From the NCBI GenBank assembly GCA_022457065.1, contig JAJGBQ010000001.1, positions 7,812,001 through 7,876,000 on the forward strand: 64,000 nt of DNA. Direction: 5' to 3'. The stretch comes from Curvularia sp. ZM96 (taxonomy: Eukaryota > Ascomycota > Dothideomycetes > Pleosporales > Pleosporaceae). Of this stretch, positions 30,904-43,500 are shown in pieces. The translations under genes and the position numbers were made by a program. Every line of letters begins with the position of its first letter. Positions within the stretch are counted from its first letter, which is position 1. A model generated the notes under the pieces. It saw nothing but the letters and a program-made list of their open reading frames with translations, was not told the origin of the DNA and searched no databases.

Positions 30904-32955
30904 GTTTGATGGAGAATAAATTCAGGTACCTAATGCCGTCGAGCTACAAAGATGCTATCGTTCTGGGAGTCGTGTGCTTTAAGGACGTTTAACCTTGGGG
31001 TTGTTACGTGGTGTTGGCGGGGTTTTCCGAAGTTGACGTAACTTTGTCTTTTCCGTCTCTAAAATTCGTAGCTGTCTTGCTTTAGATCAATACGTTATGG
31101 CCTATTGATTGATTCTGAGGGCATTCCGACGGCCTCCGCGTCATGCCGGGTAAGGCGGCCAGTGATTGTTGTAGTGCCAGCCTTGCGAAGGAGCTTGATT
31201 TTAGCGTATTCATGTGCCACAGCAGCACAACCCAACAACGCAATGATTTTTTCCCAAAATCTTCGAAGATCCAGCAGTTCGGGTAGGTAAGTTGTTTCTA
31301 TTTGCGACCTTGAGCCTGTAGTCGTTAATTGTTGTCGTGGACGACGACGGGAGCCAGAGGACGTACATGCTCTATGGTACTTCCGAAAATAAGCTTCGTC
31401 AGAAATGCAGATCATTGCTTAGCACCAGGTAGTACACCTAGAGTTGCCCGGAAGTGAGTCAAAAACTAATACAAAGCTCCGAGACTGCATATACATGATT
31501 AGCACGGCGCGTGTCGTTGATGCACATACACTCAAGATCCTATTATACTGCCGTCTGTTGGACTTCTTTCTCTACGATTCTCTCCTAAATAAAGATGACC
31601 GCGAGCAGTTTCTCAAAGAGAACGACCCCATTGCCATGGAAGATACTGTAGTAACTCCCCAGAAGGCAAGAGAGCTAAGTGTCGAAATATGTCTTCACTT
31701 GGTAGCTGCAGTGGACGAAGATGACCTAAAATACTGTTGCTTATAATTGTTGAATCCCTAGGCTTATCATGTCCCAATATTCCTGAATCTACTTTCCAGG
31801 AGACTCTCAGCCTTTCTTCTACACCAAATCTACCAATCGACTGCGAAAGGGATGTATTCTACCTGGAGACTGCAGCTTCCAAGCATTCCGTTTGCCGATC
31901 CGATACTAAAGCCAAGACGAAAGAGAGAGTTAGCAATCATCGCCCATTGTGGCATTCGCATCGGCCACTCAGGGTGACACATGTACATTGTACCTCACAA
32001 GGCATTGACGAAGTGATTGTTGGTGTACCTTAATCATACGAACGAGCATTTTGAACTCAATAAGCTTTTATACTCAAGAAGGAATCTTAAGCACATAGAC
32101 TAAAAACCAGGATGTGATCCACTTTACAAGATCCAATGGCATTTGAATATACGTCCAACAACACTATGTGTACGATGTTAATATCTCTCTTATCCTTGCG
32201 GAAATGGAATCGACAGCTAACGAAGGGAACAATGTGCGTCAGATCTTCTATCAGGCAATGATCGGAATCCCATAATATTTATTTACTATGCTTTCCATGT
32301 TTGCTCTAATCTGTAACAAGCTACGTTAAAAAAATGAAGCATCGGGGTTGCGCTAGATAGGATGAGAAGAAAAAACCACGTGATACATCTGTGAAACAAG
32401 CAATATCGGATGCGGAGAACTCTTCGAGATCTATTTGCAGGTCAAAGAACAGTAGTATCTCAAAGTCAGCCACATAAATGCACAGATCGCATACGCATAC
32501 TTCCTCCTGCGTGCACAACGGTCAAGAACGCTATCATGATACCGTTTAAGCATGTATATTGACTAAAATCTGGAATGCTAAATATACCCAGTAATATGCG
32601 ATAGAGATCTGAAAACAATAGATATGATGATGATGCAAAGGGGGTATTAAGCTATCTCAAATGCGTGTATGACGAGACAAAAGAGGGCATATAAGCCCTC
32701 ACGTGATGAGATGCAATGCAATATAACGCCCAAACGACCAAATCATGCAAGTGGGGGGTATCCTACAATGAGAATGCAAAGAGAACCTGAAATAAAACTT
32801 TGAACAGAGAGTTAGAACTTCACGCTCAGTCGCGTGCAAGTTTAGGCAAGAAAAAGCAAACCAGGGCCAGCCCCGCATTTGCAGCTAGGAATGATCACAA
32901 GACATGCAAAAGATACTTCGTGTGACACTGTAAGACGGAGGGTCGAGATGGGCAT
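30904..32955. other. AT-rich, gene-poor stretch
   Basis: 2 kb with no gene I can support. Adjacent frames around 31440-32030 (+) have some helical, coding-like character (for example RLLDFFLYDSLLNKDDREQF) but are broken and match nothing I know; they could be a decayed gene. A GAGGGC/GCCCTC hairpin is at 32683-32700. Confidence 0.4.
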
Positions 32956-33978
32956 TCACCTACGCGAGCGTCTAGGTCGGCTGCTCGATTCTCCGTTGCC
33001 ATGACTGCGCCCAGATGACGTATGCGAAGTGCTCATGCAGTCCCAGTTGAAAGGGATTTGAGACGTGGGGATGGCGACGCCTTCATAACGATGCAGCCTC
33101 GCACGCCTTGGCGGAGGAGATGGTTGTGCAAAGGCCTCTTGACGCACTTCTTCGAGCGCTTGGTTTGTGGCTGCAAGGACGGCAAAGCGTCTGTCTGGCA
33201 CACGACGAACAGTCGTATTGGGCGTACGAGAACGAGTCTGGCGCGAAGACGTAGTTGACTGCTCCTGCCGGCGGGGACGATGTTGGCGATTCTGAGACCG
33301 CGAAGACTCGGGGCTTGTTTGAGAAGTGGTGCTAGAGTGATAATGACGTGATGACCGATGGCTTCGTGGCGAAGAGTCAAGGGTCTGATAGCTGCGGGAC
33401 TCGCGCTTTGGTGTCCTTGGAGGAGGAGATGCCGCAAAGAAGGACCAGCCACGAGAAGGCTCAGACCGGATATTCTTCTTTGATTTCGAGTGCCTTGGAG
33501 GATCGCGCTTTGCTCCGCGCCCGCGCAGGGTACCCTGTGACGATTGCGTAGGGTGTCGTCGCCGATGGTGTTGACTTCGGTGAGGTCGTGGATTTAGCAG
33601 AGTCTCTTGGGATGAATTGACGCTTTCAGGTGCAAACGAGACATGGTACGTGTGTGGCACCTCGAGATTCAAAGCTGAACGGTAGTGCTCGCGTCTTCGG
33701 TAGGCATCCTCGTACTGGTGCTGGGACCGCGAAGTGTGATCATCCCTTTGCTTTTCGCGGCGTGGGGTACGTGGCGCTTGCTGCGTCGAGTCCCTAGATC
33801 TTCTTTTTCTGCTAGAGTCCTTCGAGCTGCGCTTTTCCGAGTATTCCTCGACGATTGGCCTTCCGTGTCCGCGAAGCGCGCTGTCCGCCGGCGCGTCTCG
33901 CCTCTTCTTTTCTCCGGACGACGACGTCGTCTTGGGCTTCTTGTTGGCGGGAAGGCCAAAGTTGAAAGACCAGCACAT
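32956..33978 (-). CDS. Arg/Ser-rich disordered hypothetical protein
   Basis: Single 340-codon frame, very rich in Arg, Ser, His, Gln and Pro with many RS and SR pairs (SSKDSSRKRRSRDS, RRSRR at the end). A short more ordered patch is seen at RRFAVLAATNQALEEVRQEAF. The start MCWSFNFGLPANKKPK is followed by a basic tract that could act as a nuclear signal. The composition recalls RS-domain RNA-binding or splicing cofactors, but no RRM or other domain is present, so function is not assigned. A frame of this length on one strand supports it being real; low complexity weakens that. Confidence 0.5.
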   Translation of the reverse strand: MCWSFNFGLPANKKPKTTSSSGEKKRRDAPADSALRGHGRPIVEEYSEKRSSKDSSRKRRSRDSTQQAPRTPRREKQRDDHTSRSQHQYEDAYRRREHYRSALNLEVPHTYHVSFAPESVNSSQETLLNPRPHRSQHHRRRHPTQSSQGTLRGRGAKRDPPRHSKSKKNIRSEPSRGWSFFAASPPPRTPKRESRSYQTLDSSPRSHRSSRHYHSSTTSQTSPESSRSQNRQHRPRRQEQSTTSSRQTRSRTPNTTVRRVPDRRFAVLAATNQALEEVRQEAFAQPSPPPRRARLHRYEGVAIPTSQIPFNWDCMSTSHTSSGRSHGNGESSSRPRRSRR

Positions 33979-35639
33979 GGCGACCAGGACACAAGCGCTG
34001 TATCGCTATGCGACTGGTATCTGAATAGAACACTGACGTTTAACAGAAGCAGTGGCAGCGTGCATATGGATGCCGAAGTTCGGAACAGCCGAAGGAGCCA
34101 AGATGTGCACAAGGAGGGGTGCAAAGTGCTATTTAAGACAGACAAGGCAAACCAATGAATGTGGTCAAGGAATATCTGCAGGCCAGACAAGGGATTGTTG
34201 AGGAGCAAAAGAAGTGGTTCGAGGATTATGATATCATGCAAAGACAAAGGGAGAGATCCGGGTCTGGCCAGAGAGCAAGCGCACCGCATCCGTGACATGG
34301 AGGCCGGAATCCAATAAAGCACATGGGCTGGAGCTAAATCAAGAAGGGACTCATTCACAGTGCCTGGCCTTGTTGGTTTTGCGCTCCAATCAGCAGACAG
34401 CTCGGTTGATGGTGTGCGACGGAGAGGGTGATTCGCAAGTTAGCAAAGGGTGGCTTACTCGGCCACATGACACCTTGAGCTCCAGCTGATCGACTCATCT
34501 TTCCGGCACGCTGCAGCCGGCAGTCTGCTGTGAAATGGAGGGGAGAAGAGTGGAAACGGTGCCTGGGGATTGCCAGCGCGTCTTATACGGTGCAGCGACG
34601 TCTCTTGTGGTAGCTCGAGGGCGAGCGTGTGCTGTCTCTGGGCGTACCTGCGTCGCAGCTACGTGGCACCTCTGCTGTACACAAGAAGGACGGGACGGTT
34701 GCGGGACGATCCTGGGTGCAGAGTTCGGTCATCTGGCGACGGCCCTAGTTGGCATAGAGGGGTGACGGACGTGCTAGCTGCATGGTGGTCGGAGACGGGG
34801 CGTACTGGCGGAGTGCTGATGGCCACCTGACCATACGCCGTCGTCGTAGGCTGGGTCCCTTATCGTTATCGCGTGAACGACCGACGTCATTGGCTCGCCC
34901 GCCGGCCCTGCTCAACCTCGAAGCTTGCGGCATCTCTCATCATCCGCGCCCCCCAAGGATTGCACGGCCGCGGGAGACGTGCAGGCCATGCATGTTCCTG
35001 CTTCTGACAACGCTAGCACAGACGTCGTTCGTGACGTCCTTCACCAAGCCTCAGTGGCCCCCAAAAGGGCAGCCAATCACAGCCGCAAGCGGCCTCGTTC
35101 CCCCTAAGTCGACGGCGCTTAGAATGAATCGGCGCGCAGTTCGGGATAATGGGAGTCATCATCTCGCCGGCTGCCCCGACAATACGAGGACTGAGACAAT
35201 GACGATGTCGGAGTACCCGAACACACCAGAGACTATAGGGTAGTAGAAGGGTGGTCAGCACTGGGGGATACGGCACGTCTGGATCCGAGTCGTGGGCGTA
35301 CGTACTATGTACATAATCACGGTAGTAGCACGACTTGGCAGGGGTGCTTTGCGGTGATCGTCAGCCTCCGTATCACAGCGGCATCACACAAGTTTGTGCT
35401 GGGTCATAAATCAGTCTGCGCTCCGGGTTGCTCCTGTCGTGGTCGCTTCATCGAAGGCTGAGTCGAGAGATGCAAGCGGAAAGGGAACGTCGGGCTTAAC
35501 CAGACCTAAAGCCGTCCGAGCGGGGCACCGCATTCACCCCGCTGGCGTCATCTTGACACGGGCAAATCATGCTCGATATCAGACAAACCTCAAGGGACGC
35601 TGTGACCATCACACGACATTTGCACAGCCAGCTGGTACC
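33979..35639. other. Intergenic region before the aldo-keto reductase
   Basis: 1.66 kb with several overlapping short frames, none convincing. No RNA gene or repeat recognised. Confidence 0.5.
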
Positions 35640-36738
35640 ATGCCTCTGATCGCACAGAACCCAAAAGACCGGGTCATCCTCGGGTTGATGACCTTTGGTA
35701 TGCCTCTTCATTGCATGGGTTTCATGTGCGCCCAGTAACACTGCGTAGGCCCAGACGAGAGCAGCGGAGCGCGTATAACAGAGTTTGACGACTTCACCAA
35801 ATCTCTCGACTACTTCCAGGCACAGGGCTACAATGAAGTCGACACTGCGCGGACCTATGTTGGCGGCAAACAAGAGGCATGGACGCGCCAGGCCGGGTGG
35901 AAAGATCGCGGCCTTACCCTCGCCACAAAAGTGTATCCAGTCGAGGCTGGTGTCCACAAGGCTGACAACCTGAAAAAGTATTTCAGTACCAGTCTCCAAG
36001 AGCTCGGCGCAGATTGCGTGGACATCTTCTATCTGCATGCGCCGGACCGTTCTGTACCTTTTGAAGAGACACTCGGCGCAGTAAACGAGCTGCACCAGCA
36101 GGGCAAGTTTGTAAACCTGGGTTTGTCAAACTACGCAGCATGGGAGGTTGCGGAGATCTACAACATCTGCAAGGAACGAGGATGGGTCAAGCCGACCATT
36201 TACCAGGCCATGTACAACGCCATCAGTAAGCAAGCCCTGGTTGACAAGCAGCCCCTGCTGACCGCCATCAGCTCGTGCCATTGAGCCAGAGCTTATCCCA
36301 GCATGTCGCAAGTATGGCATTGACATTGTCATCTACAACCCATTGGCGGGCGGTCTCTTTTCTGGCAAGATCAAGTCCAAGGACATCAAGCCGGATGAAG
36401 GCCGTTTCAGCACCAAAGCCGACGCGTTGGGCACCCTGTATCGCAATCGTTACTTCAAGGACGCCACATTCCAAGCTCTTAAGATCGCCGAGGAAACAGC
36501 GCAGAAGCACAGCTTGTCGCTTGTCGAGATTGCACTGAGATGGTGCGTCCATCATTCCGAGCTCAAGACAAGGGCCAAGGGCGGAAACGACGGTGTTATC
36601 ATCGGTGTGAGCAGTATGAAGCAACTGGAGAGCAATCTGGCGGACCTGGAAAAGGGTCCACTGCCGGACGAGGTTATCAAGGCGTTGGATGAAGCCTGGA
36701 TGGTTTGTAAGCCTACTGCACCGACGTATTTCCGATAA
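35640..36738 (+). CDS. Aldo-keto reductase, AKR7 / aflatoxin-aldehyde-reductase type
   Basis: Three exons (35640-35697, 35749-36225, 36272-36738) yield 333 residues. The N-terminal beta strand VILGLMTFGPDESSGAR is typical of AKR7. The catalytic tetrad is visible as Asp and Tyr in NEVDTARTYVGG, Lys in TLATKVYPVE and His in IFYLHAPDRS. NAITRAIEPELIPACRKYGI, restored by the second splice, and the NADPH-binding tail GVSSMKQLESNLADL match the family. It reduces aldehydes and ketones with NADPH in the cytosol; the natural substrate cannot be read from the sequence. No secondary-metabolite cluster genes are adjacent. Confidence 0.92.
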
Positions 36739-37280
36739 GTGGTTGTGCTTCCCATGTAGATGTCCAAACAACAAACTCACTTCTCCCACCTCACCACGCA
36801 TTACCTTGAATTTGTGATGGATATGCTCGTTCATTATACGGCACCGGCGTCGGTGAAAGTCCTTAGTCATCATTCCATGCGGATTCCGAGTTCGCATGCA
36901 GTCCAACTTGGCAGCTGCCTTGATGGGGAAGGTGCGATTAAGGGAGTCTTCACCCGCTTTGTTCGAACCCTTGGATTTTCCACCATTCCAACGAAATCAA
37001 CCCCATACACAGCAAAAGGTTCGAGCTTTTCCGTATCTGCCATGGTCTGAGCATGTTCCTAGAATCGTTGAAAAAAAACAGTTCCCATGAGATGCTCCCA
37101 AGAGGAAGAGGAGGGAGTAAGACGGCAGACCTCGTGGGGAAAACCAGTTTTAAGAGGGGTGCGGATGATTCAGGCAGCTACATGTCATCTTGAGTTTGGG
37201 TTTAAGTAGCCCACAGCCTACGTCCAGCGGGACCAGCCCCAGCATCGTTTTTACACCGATTCGAGTAAACCCCGTCAATC
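36739..37280. other. Intergenic region, AKR / GNAT
   Basis: 542 bp, no gene seen. Tandem same-strand arrangement. Confidence 0.55.
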
Positions 37281-38132
37281 ATGGCGCAAGACGAGACAGA
37301 ATCCAGCACAGTACCGGCAAGCCAGTCGGGCGCCCAAACAACGCCTGTAGCACCCGAGAGACGGATGAAAGACACTGACATCCGGGTTGAAATGTGCACG
37401 GTAGACGACGCCATGAAGATTGTATGTGAGAACACACGCACATGACTGCTCAAGGCCTCAGAGTCAATCCAATTACTGACACAGCTTTCACAGGCAGAAG
37501 GACTCCGCGCATGTTACTCTGAAGAGGCATGGGCGACGATGGAGCCCGCAGAGCTACGCCCTTCTGCGGCAGTCAGCATACAGCGCCTCGCAAAGCGCCT
37601 CGAGGCCATTCTCGCGCACAGGGAGTTTGCCTTTGTCAAAGCGGTACTCGCCTCTACCGGCGAAACCATTGGCGCAGCATGCTGGGGCCGCCCCGATACG
37701 AACAGCACCCACGATCCCTTTCGCCGCAGCGCCCTCTCTTTCTACAACTGGCAAACATCGCTAGGCTGGAGCGACGCCGAAGTCGATGAGATGTGGGAGA
37801 GTATCACGGACAGCTGGCATGAGGGGCCGGCCAAAGACGACGAAGAGCGAGCGCAAGTCATGAAAGGCGAGCCGCATTGGTACCTGGCGCTGCTCATCAC
37901 GTGGCCCGATTTCCAGGGCCGTGGGGTTGCAAGACGGCTGCTGAACTGGGCCATTGAGCAGGCCGATGCGACGGAGCCGGTTACGCCAATGTATCTCAAG
38001 TCGAGTGCCATGGCGATGCGCGTGTACATGCATGTGGGGTTTGTGCCCGTGGGGGAGAAGACTATGGTGAGGAGGGGGCCAGTGGGAGAGTCGACTGAGG
38101 CGAAGGCTGTGTCCCAGGTAGACGCGTCCTAG
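37281..38132 (+). CDS. GNAT-family N-acetyltransferase
   Basis: Two exons (37281-37421, 37494-38132), 259 residues. After a polar 30-residue leader, the GNAT fold begins at DIRVEMCTVDDAMKI and continues over the splice to AEGLRACYSEEAWATM. Motif A, which binds acetyl-CoA, is WPDFQGRGVARRLLNWAI (Q-x-x-G-x-A form). The terminal MRVYMHVGFVPVGEK is the usual last strand. Substrate unknown; it belongs to the broad fungal group of small-molecule acetyltransferases. Confidence 0.88.
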
Positions 38133-38418
38133 GTAGTTGTACTATATCACGGTACCTGGTGTGTACATCAGCTGTACCAGGTGCCTCAGCACGTGCTGGT
38201 GACGTCATCGCATCCTGTCAGATGCGGGAAACAACAAAAGGCGGGCAGTGGTGATATGGCAAAGGCAGAAGTGGGATGGGATGACGCGCTAGCCCAACCG
38301 GGCAAAGCGCACTGGCGCCAATTTCGTCGCGTCAGCCATGCCGGAGCCTCGCCTCGCCCAAACATGCCGGCCTCGTAGTGTAGCCTCGAGCACCACCAGC
38401 ACTACTACTGCCGCCGCG

Positions 38419-39759
38419 ATGATGGTGCGATTGACGCCGCTGCGCCAGCTGTGCGCTGCGCTGCTTCTCTGCACCTTCTTCTTCTCCTCACTGCTGCCAC
38501 GGCTCTGGCGCGGCGAGCGCGGCTACGACATCCTCGTCGATCGGCCCCCTCCCGCTGGTCCCGCGCCCGTCCCCAAGGTGGTGGTGCCTTTCGGCGAAGA
38601 ATGCGCCCCCTTCACCGCCGGCGTCATGGACGACGTGACCATTGTCCTCAAGATGGGCGCCGGCGAGGTCGCCACCAAGCTGCCCGCCTACCTCAACCGC
38701 CTCGGCCGCTGCAAGCAGGATCTGCTCATCTTCTCCGACCGCAGGGACTCGTACAACGGCTTCGACATTGCCGACGCCCTCGCCCACTTGCGCCCCGAGT
38801 ACAAGTTCGACAATCCCGACTTCGACGTCTACGACCTCATCCAGACGGCCAACCTGACCACGGACAAGACGCCCGATGGCTGGAAGCTGGACAAATACAA
38901 ATTCCTGCCCATGATGGAGTGGACCTCGTACCTGCGGCCCCGTTCGCAGTGGTACCTCTTTCTTGAGCTCGATACCTACGTCAACTATGACAACATGTAC
39001 CGTTTTCTATCCAACTTTAACCCACACACCGCCTACTACTTTGGATCTCCCGTCTGGCCCAAGAAAAAGGCCATTTTTGCCCACGGCGGCAGTGGCTTTG
39101 TGCTGTCGCGGGCCGCTCTGGACAAGATCATGGCACTGGGCCGAATGTTTGGCGAAAATAAGCACTTTCCGGGCACCCATTTCTTCGGCGTCGATGTGCG
39201 GAGCCAGTGCTGCGGCGACGAGGTCCTGGCGCAGGTCCTCAAGAAGAGCGGGGTGCCTCTTCGAGGCTACTGGCCCATGTTTAACGGCGAAAAGCCCGTC
39301 ACTATGCGTTTTGACAACGAGCAGTGGTGTGAGGCCATCATGACTATGCACCACCTCAACGAAGATGATTTCACCTCCCTCTCCCAGTGGGAAAAGGCAC
39401 GATCACATCCAGAACGGCCACTGATGTTTGAAGAGCTCTTTACCTTCATCGAGCCCTACCTGCGCCAGAAAACAGAAGACTGGTCCAACCTATCCGAGGA
39501 CGTGACCTACAAGAAAGGTAAATCAGCGTCCAAATCCTTTGAAAACTGCCAAAAGGCGTGCGCCAAGGATAGCAGCTGCATGCAATTCCAACACACGGGC
39601 ACAGAGTGCCGCCTCGGATACTCGATTCGACTCGGCTACCACCAGCCCCGTGAAGGCGACCGTCAGTGGATCTCAGGATGGATGTTGGACAGAATAAAGA
39701 CTTTTAAACAGGCTCGCTCGCCCTGTCAGGGTGCACGTTTCGTCCATTCTAATCCTTGA
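38419..39759 (+). CDS. Golgi type II glycosyltransferase, GT31-like, with C-terminal PAN-like domain
   Basis: 446 residues from the MM start at 38419 (an in-frame ATG at 38338 would put 27 polar residues before the anchor). A signal anchor (LCAALLLCTFFFSSLLP) is followed by a lumenal catalytic domain. Its TIVLKMGAGEVATKLPAYL opening and the LELDTYVNYDNMYRFL motif (metal-binding D-T-Y region), together with GGSGFVLSRAAL and CCGDEVLAQVL, match fungal homologues of core-1 beta-galactosyltransferases. The last 80 residues contain six cysteines in a PAN/Apple-like pattern (ENCQKACAKDSSCMQF, TECRLGYSIRLG). Sugar donor and acceptor unknown. Confidence 0.86.
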   Translation: MMVRLTPLRQLCAALLLCTFFFSSLLPRLWRGERGYDILVDRPPPAGPAPVPKVVVPFGEECAPFTAGVMDDVTIVLKMGAGEVATKLPAYLNRLGRCKQDLLIFSDRRDSYNGFDIADALAHLRPEYKFDNPDFDVYDLIQTANLTTDKTPDGWKLDKYKFLPMMEWTSYLRPRSQWYLFLELDTYVNYDNMYRFLSNFNPHTAYYFGSPVWPKKKAIFAHGGSGFVLSRAALDKIMALGRMFGENKHFPGTHFFGVDVRSQCCGDEVLAQVLKKSGVPLRGYWPMFNGEKPVTMRFDNEQWCEAIMTMHHLNEDDFTSLSQWEKARSHPERPLMFEELFTFIEPYLRQKTEDWSNLSEDVTYKKGKSASKSFENCQKACAKDSSCMQFQHTGTECRLGYSIRLGYHQPREGDRQWISGWMLDRIKTFKQARSPCQGARFVHSNP

Positions 39760-40554
39760 CCTACTCTTTCTAGCCGTTTTTCAACATGTTCTTTTTGGGA
39801 GGCAACGAGACAAAATAATGACGATAATGATATTGTTTTGTTGCTTGTGAGGACACATTACACGAATTTACGGCATTGTACGGCGTTAGATACCCAGAGG
39901 CGTTTTTCCATCTTGTTTTGTTGTATTTGACCCACCTTTTCTTGGGAGTGGAGTCTATCCTTGTAAATACGTATATATAGTCTTGTTTGCTGGTGGTAAT
40001 GATCTGTCCTTGTTGTATTAAAGGAACGGTAGAGGATGGAAGAATGGAACGAAGATACGGGCGTTTTAAGAGGAAAAGAAGGTATCACTCGTCGTCAGGT
40101 AGGTCCCAGGTTGCTAGAGATGCGGTGCGACATGATGCAGCACAACAAATCAGCTCATTGTTGGGTATCAATATCAACAGTAATATTCACAATGCATCTT
40201 GATGACTGGTTTTTGTTCGACTGAACCATCAACTCCTATCTGTGGAAAGGAGCCGGGAGTATGCGTCAAGTACTTGGGCACACGCCATGGCACGGCATTG
40301 CTGTAATTTTGCTGCGAAGAAGGACGTGCATTAACTATAACAGAATATTTTGGCGAGGACAGAGGAAATAAAGGAGAAGGTATCACATTCTGACATGTCT
40401 CTGTCTCTAGGGCAACGTTCCCGCTTCCAGAAACCCGTGATTCGGTCGCCGTCATCTGAGCCTAGTGTTACATGGAAAATAGTTGAGAAGGAAAAGAACA
40501 AGACAGGACCAAGGAAGCAAGAGAGGAGGCAAAAAGGAATGGACAAAAACCCAT
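39760..40554. other. Convergent intergenic region, GT31 / SPT16
   Basis: 795 bp of AT-rich 3' flanks. No gene seen. Confidence 0.55.
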
Positions 40555-43500
40555 CTACCTCTTCCTCTTCTTGCCCTTGCCTTCGTCCTCATCATCGTCA
40601 AGAGCAGCCTCCTTGTCCTTCTTCGCCGCTTTCTTGTCCAGCTCGTCCCAGCTCTCGCCTTCAGAAAACTCTTCTTCAGAACCCTCGTCGCTCATCTCAT
40701 CCGACGCGTTCTCGTCGAAGTCGCTCTCGTCAGACGATTCATCCGAGATGGCGAGTTCGGACTCTGACACCTCAAATGCTGACTCCTCTTCTTCATCGCC
40801 GTCGCCTTCGTCATCCGTTTCGGTCGACAAAAAGGACCATCCACCGTCGGCGAAGAACTGATGAGGATCCGATGTCACCGTCTTCATAATGGTGGCCCAG
40901 TTGAGGTTCAGAGGACCCTCGGTAAACGGAATGTCGACAGAGTCCAGCCAGTCCTTGACGGGGTCAAGCGACTCGACGGGAATAGTGTTGATGTGAACAG
41001 GGGGGCGGTTGTAGTCCTTGAACACCACAACCATGTCAAAATTCTTGAGACCAAACTGCACACGTTCAAGGTGGACAATTTCAATCTCAGAAAGCGTAAG
41101 ACATGTAAAAGGAGGCTCAGTGAGCTGGACCAAGCAGTCGGTTGTTGGCTGCACGAGAACCGACGATCGTGACGGCACACCGTTGAAACCAAGCTCACGG
41201 TACGGGATGTCAACGCTGACGTTCTCATTGCGTGCAGCGTCGGCAATCTTCTCAGCAAAGTTCTTGAACTCCTTGTCAAGAGCCGCACGTCGCCTACGCT
41301 CCTCCTGTTCTTGCTCAAACTCCTCCTCGTCACCAAACTTGTGGCGGCGTTTGCGGTTGCCAGTCTCGTCGAATTGCATTTCTGTGGCTTCTCGGACAAA
41401 CTGCACATCCTTTGTCTTCTTCTTGCCAAGCATAATGGGGTTCTTCAGGTGGACGTGGATGATAACAATAAGTTCATGTTGCGAGGGCTGGAAGAACAGA
41501 TGCTTTATGTTGCTGAACAGGACGTCGATCTTGGCTGTGCCGTTACCGTGGACGTAGCGCAGACCGTTCTGGTGAATCTCCACACTACCGGGGATACGCT
41601 TGCCGTCGAGCGCTGGGCGGATGAAGATGAGATCGAGCATGTGAGGTTTGCGAGACTTGAGGGGAATGAGCTTGTCTTGCTCAACGACATCCTCCATCTG
41701 CTTCTTCTCAGTCTCACGTCGTACAACCTCTTTCTTCAGCTCAGTAATGTCCTTGGTGATCTGGTCGATGCGGTCCACGTCGTGAGACTTGAAGGTCAGA
41801 CTGCGAATGAAGTGCGCGTTGGGGTCTTCAAAAGGCTGGTCGTCTTTGCGTCCTACACCCTGGCCAGGCGAGAGGAAGTTGATACGAAGAGAGGTGAAGT
41901 CTGCTTCCGGGGTATGTGATGCGTTCTTGATGGTGTGAATATGGAACGGTACAGGTCGACCCATGATGGGGAGGAGGACTGTGAGGTTTTTCTTGTCGAC
42001 CACAATCTCCAGATTAGCAACTGAGCTAGGAAACTGGTTGTCGCGCTTGTACGACTCGAACTTCTTGAACTTCTTTTCTTCGGTGCCATTTAGTGCCTTT
42101 GCACCCTCGCTGTACTGCTCGAGACCCTCAGCCTGCTTCTTAGCATGCAACTCCTTTTGATGTTGTCGCCGCTGCTCCTCCTTTTCGGCATCTTGGTTCG
42201 TCGTTCGCTCGTGGCGTGTTCGAGTCTTTGTGATGTTGGTCTGAGCAATGGCGGGACGCTCCTTCTTTGCCTTGGGCTTCGCTTCCTCCTCTTCCTCATC
42301 GAAGAAGAATGAGACGGCATCCAAGTCTGAGGTGGTATCCTTGGTAAAAACTGCGCATTCGCCCTGTCCGACACGAACCGTGTCAACCAGCACAAGCGAG
42401 TAGTTTTTGCTCTTCTTGTCTTGTGGCTTGCTGTTCTCGAGGTCAGAGAAACCAGTCTGTACAACAAGTGTCATGCCGTCCTTGAGCACGCGGGTGTTCT
42501 TGCCACTCAGAAGTAGCGAAGAGTCCTTGTTCTCGACACCAATACCATATCCGAGGTTCTTGGGGAAATGCTTCTCCCATTCTGGCTTCTTCGACTTGAG
42601 CATTGCAAGCGCCTTGTTGTACACATCCTTGGCCACCACGCCATCGCGCAGAGACTTGATAACCAGGTCATGGATGGCTAACAGCAGCTTGTATGCATTC
42701 TCCTGCTCCTTGTTGGGTCCAACCATGTACGTGCGGCCAACCATGGCACCGTATGTCTGGTAGCGCAGACCAAGGACGGAGATGATGACACCTGCATGCA
42801 GGTTGTTCTCGTCCGGCTCTGCTGCAAACTTCAGGTCGTACGAACCACCGCTCTGAATGGTGGGCTGCAGACACCAATCCAGTTGTAAAGAGTCGAATGA
42901 CTTGGACACCTTCTGCTTCTCAAAGAACTTGGCATCGTCGATCTTGTTTGCGACCTTGTCGGCGAGGGCACGGTGGGAGATCTTCTTCTCGGAATCGAGG
43001 ATGTCGGACATTTCTTCGACAAAGTAGTTGGTCATGAGGGCGCTCGAGGCGCGCGCAGCGTCGCGGATGGTCCTCAACTCCTTTTCATCCTTGACAGACA
43101 AGGCCGCGTTGGACAAGATAGAGGCCAGATCGACCTGGTCCTCGTCCTTGAAGCCAGCCTCGTCGAAGGCAGCTTTCCACTCGCTCGCAAAGGCATTGTT
43201 GGCATTGTCCTTCTTCATCACGGCAACCTTCTTGCCGGCCTTTTTAATCGTGTCTATGCATGTCTGGAACTGCTTCTTGTTCTCCTCGGCATCCTTGCCT
43301 CGTACCAGAATCTCAAGAGGGACTTTTCCGCCTTTCAGCGGCTCGAGGTACGCAGCTGCATCGCCTGCATCAGCAAATGATTGTAGTTTAGGTAACCAAA
43401 CACGACTTACCCTTCTTTTTGGTTGTGACGATCTGGACAAGTTCGGGGGTGATGACAAACAGCGTCGCAGGGAATTCGTAGCCTAGCAACCACAGCTATT

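Noticed and set aside
34782..35243. 153-codon plus-strand frame before the aldo-keto reductase
   Set aside because: Overlapped by equally long frames in other phases, no domain or coding bias recognised.
41311..41919. 202-codon plus-strand frame opposite SPT16
   Set aside because: Antisense shadow; SPT16 is unambiguous on the other strand.
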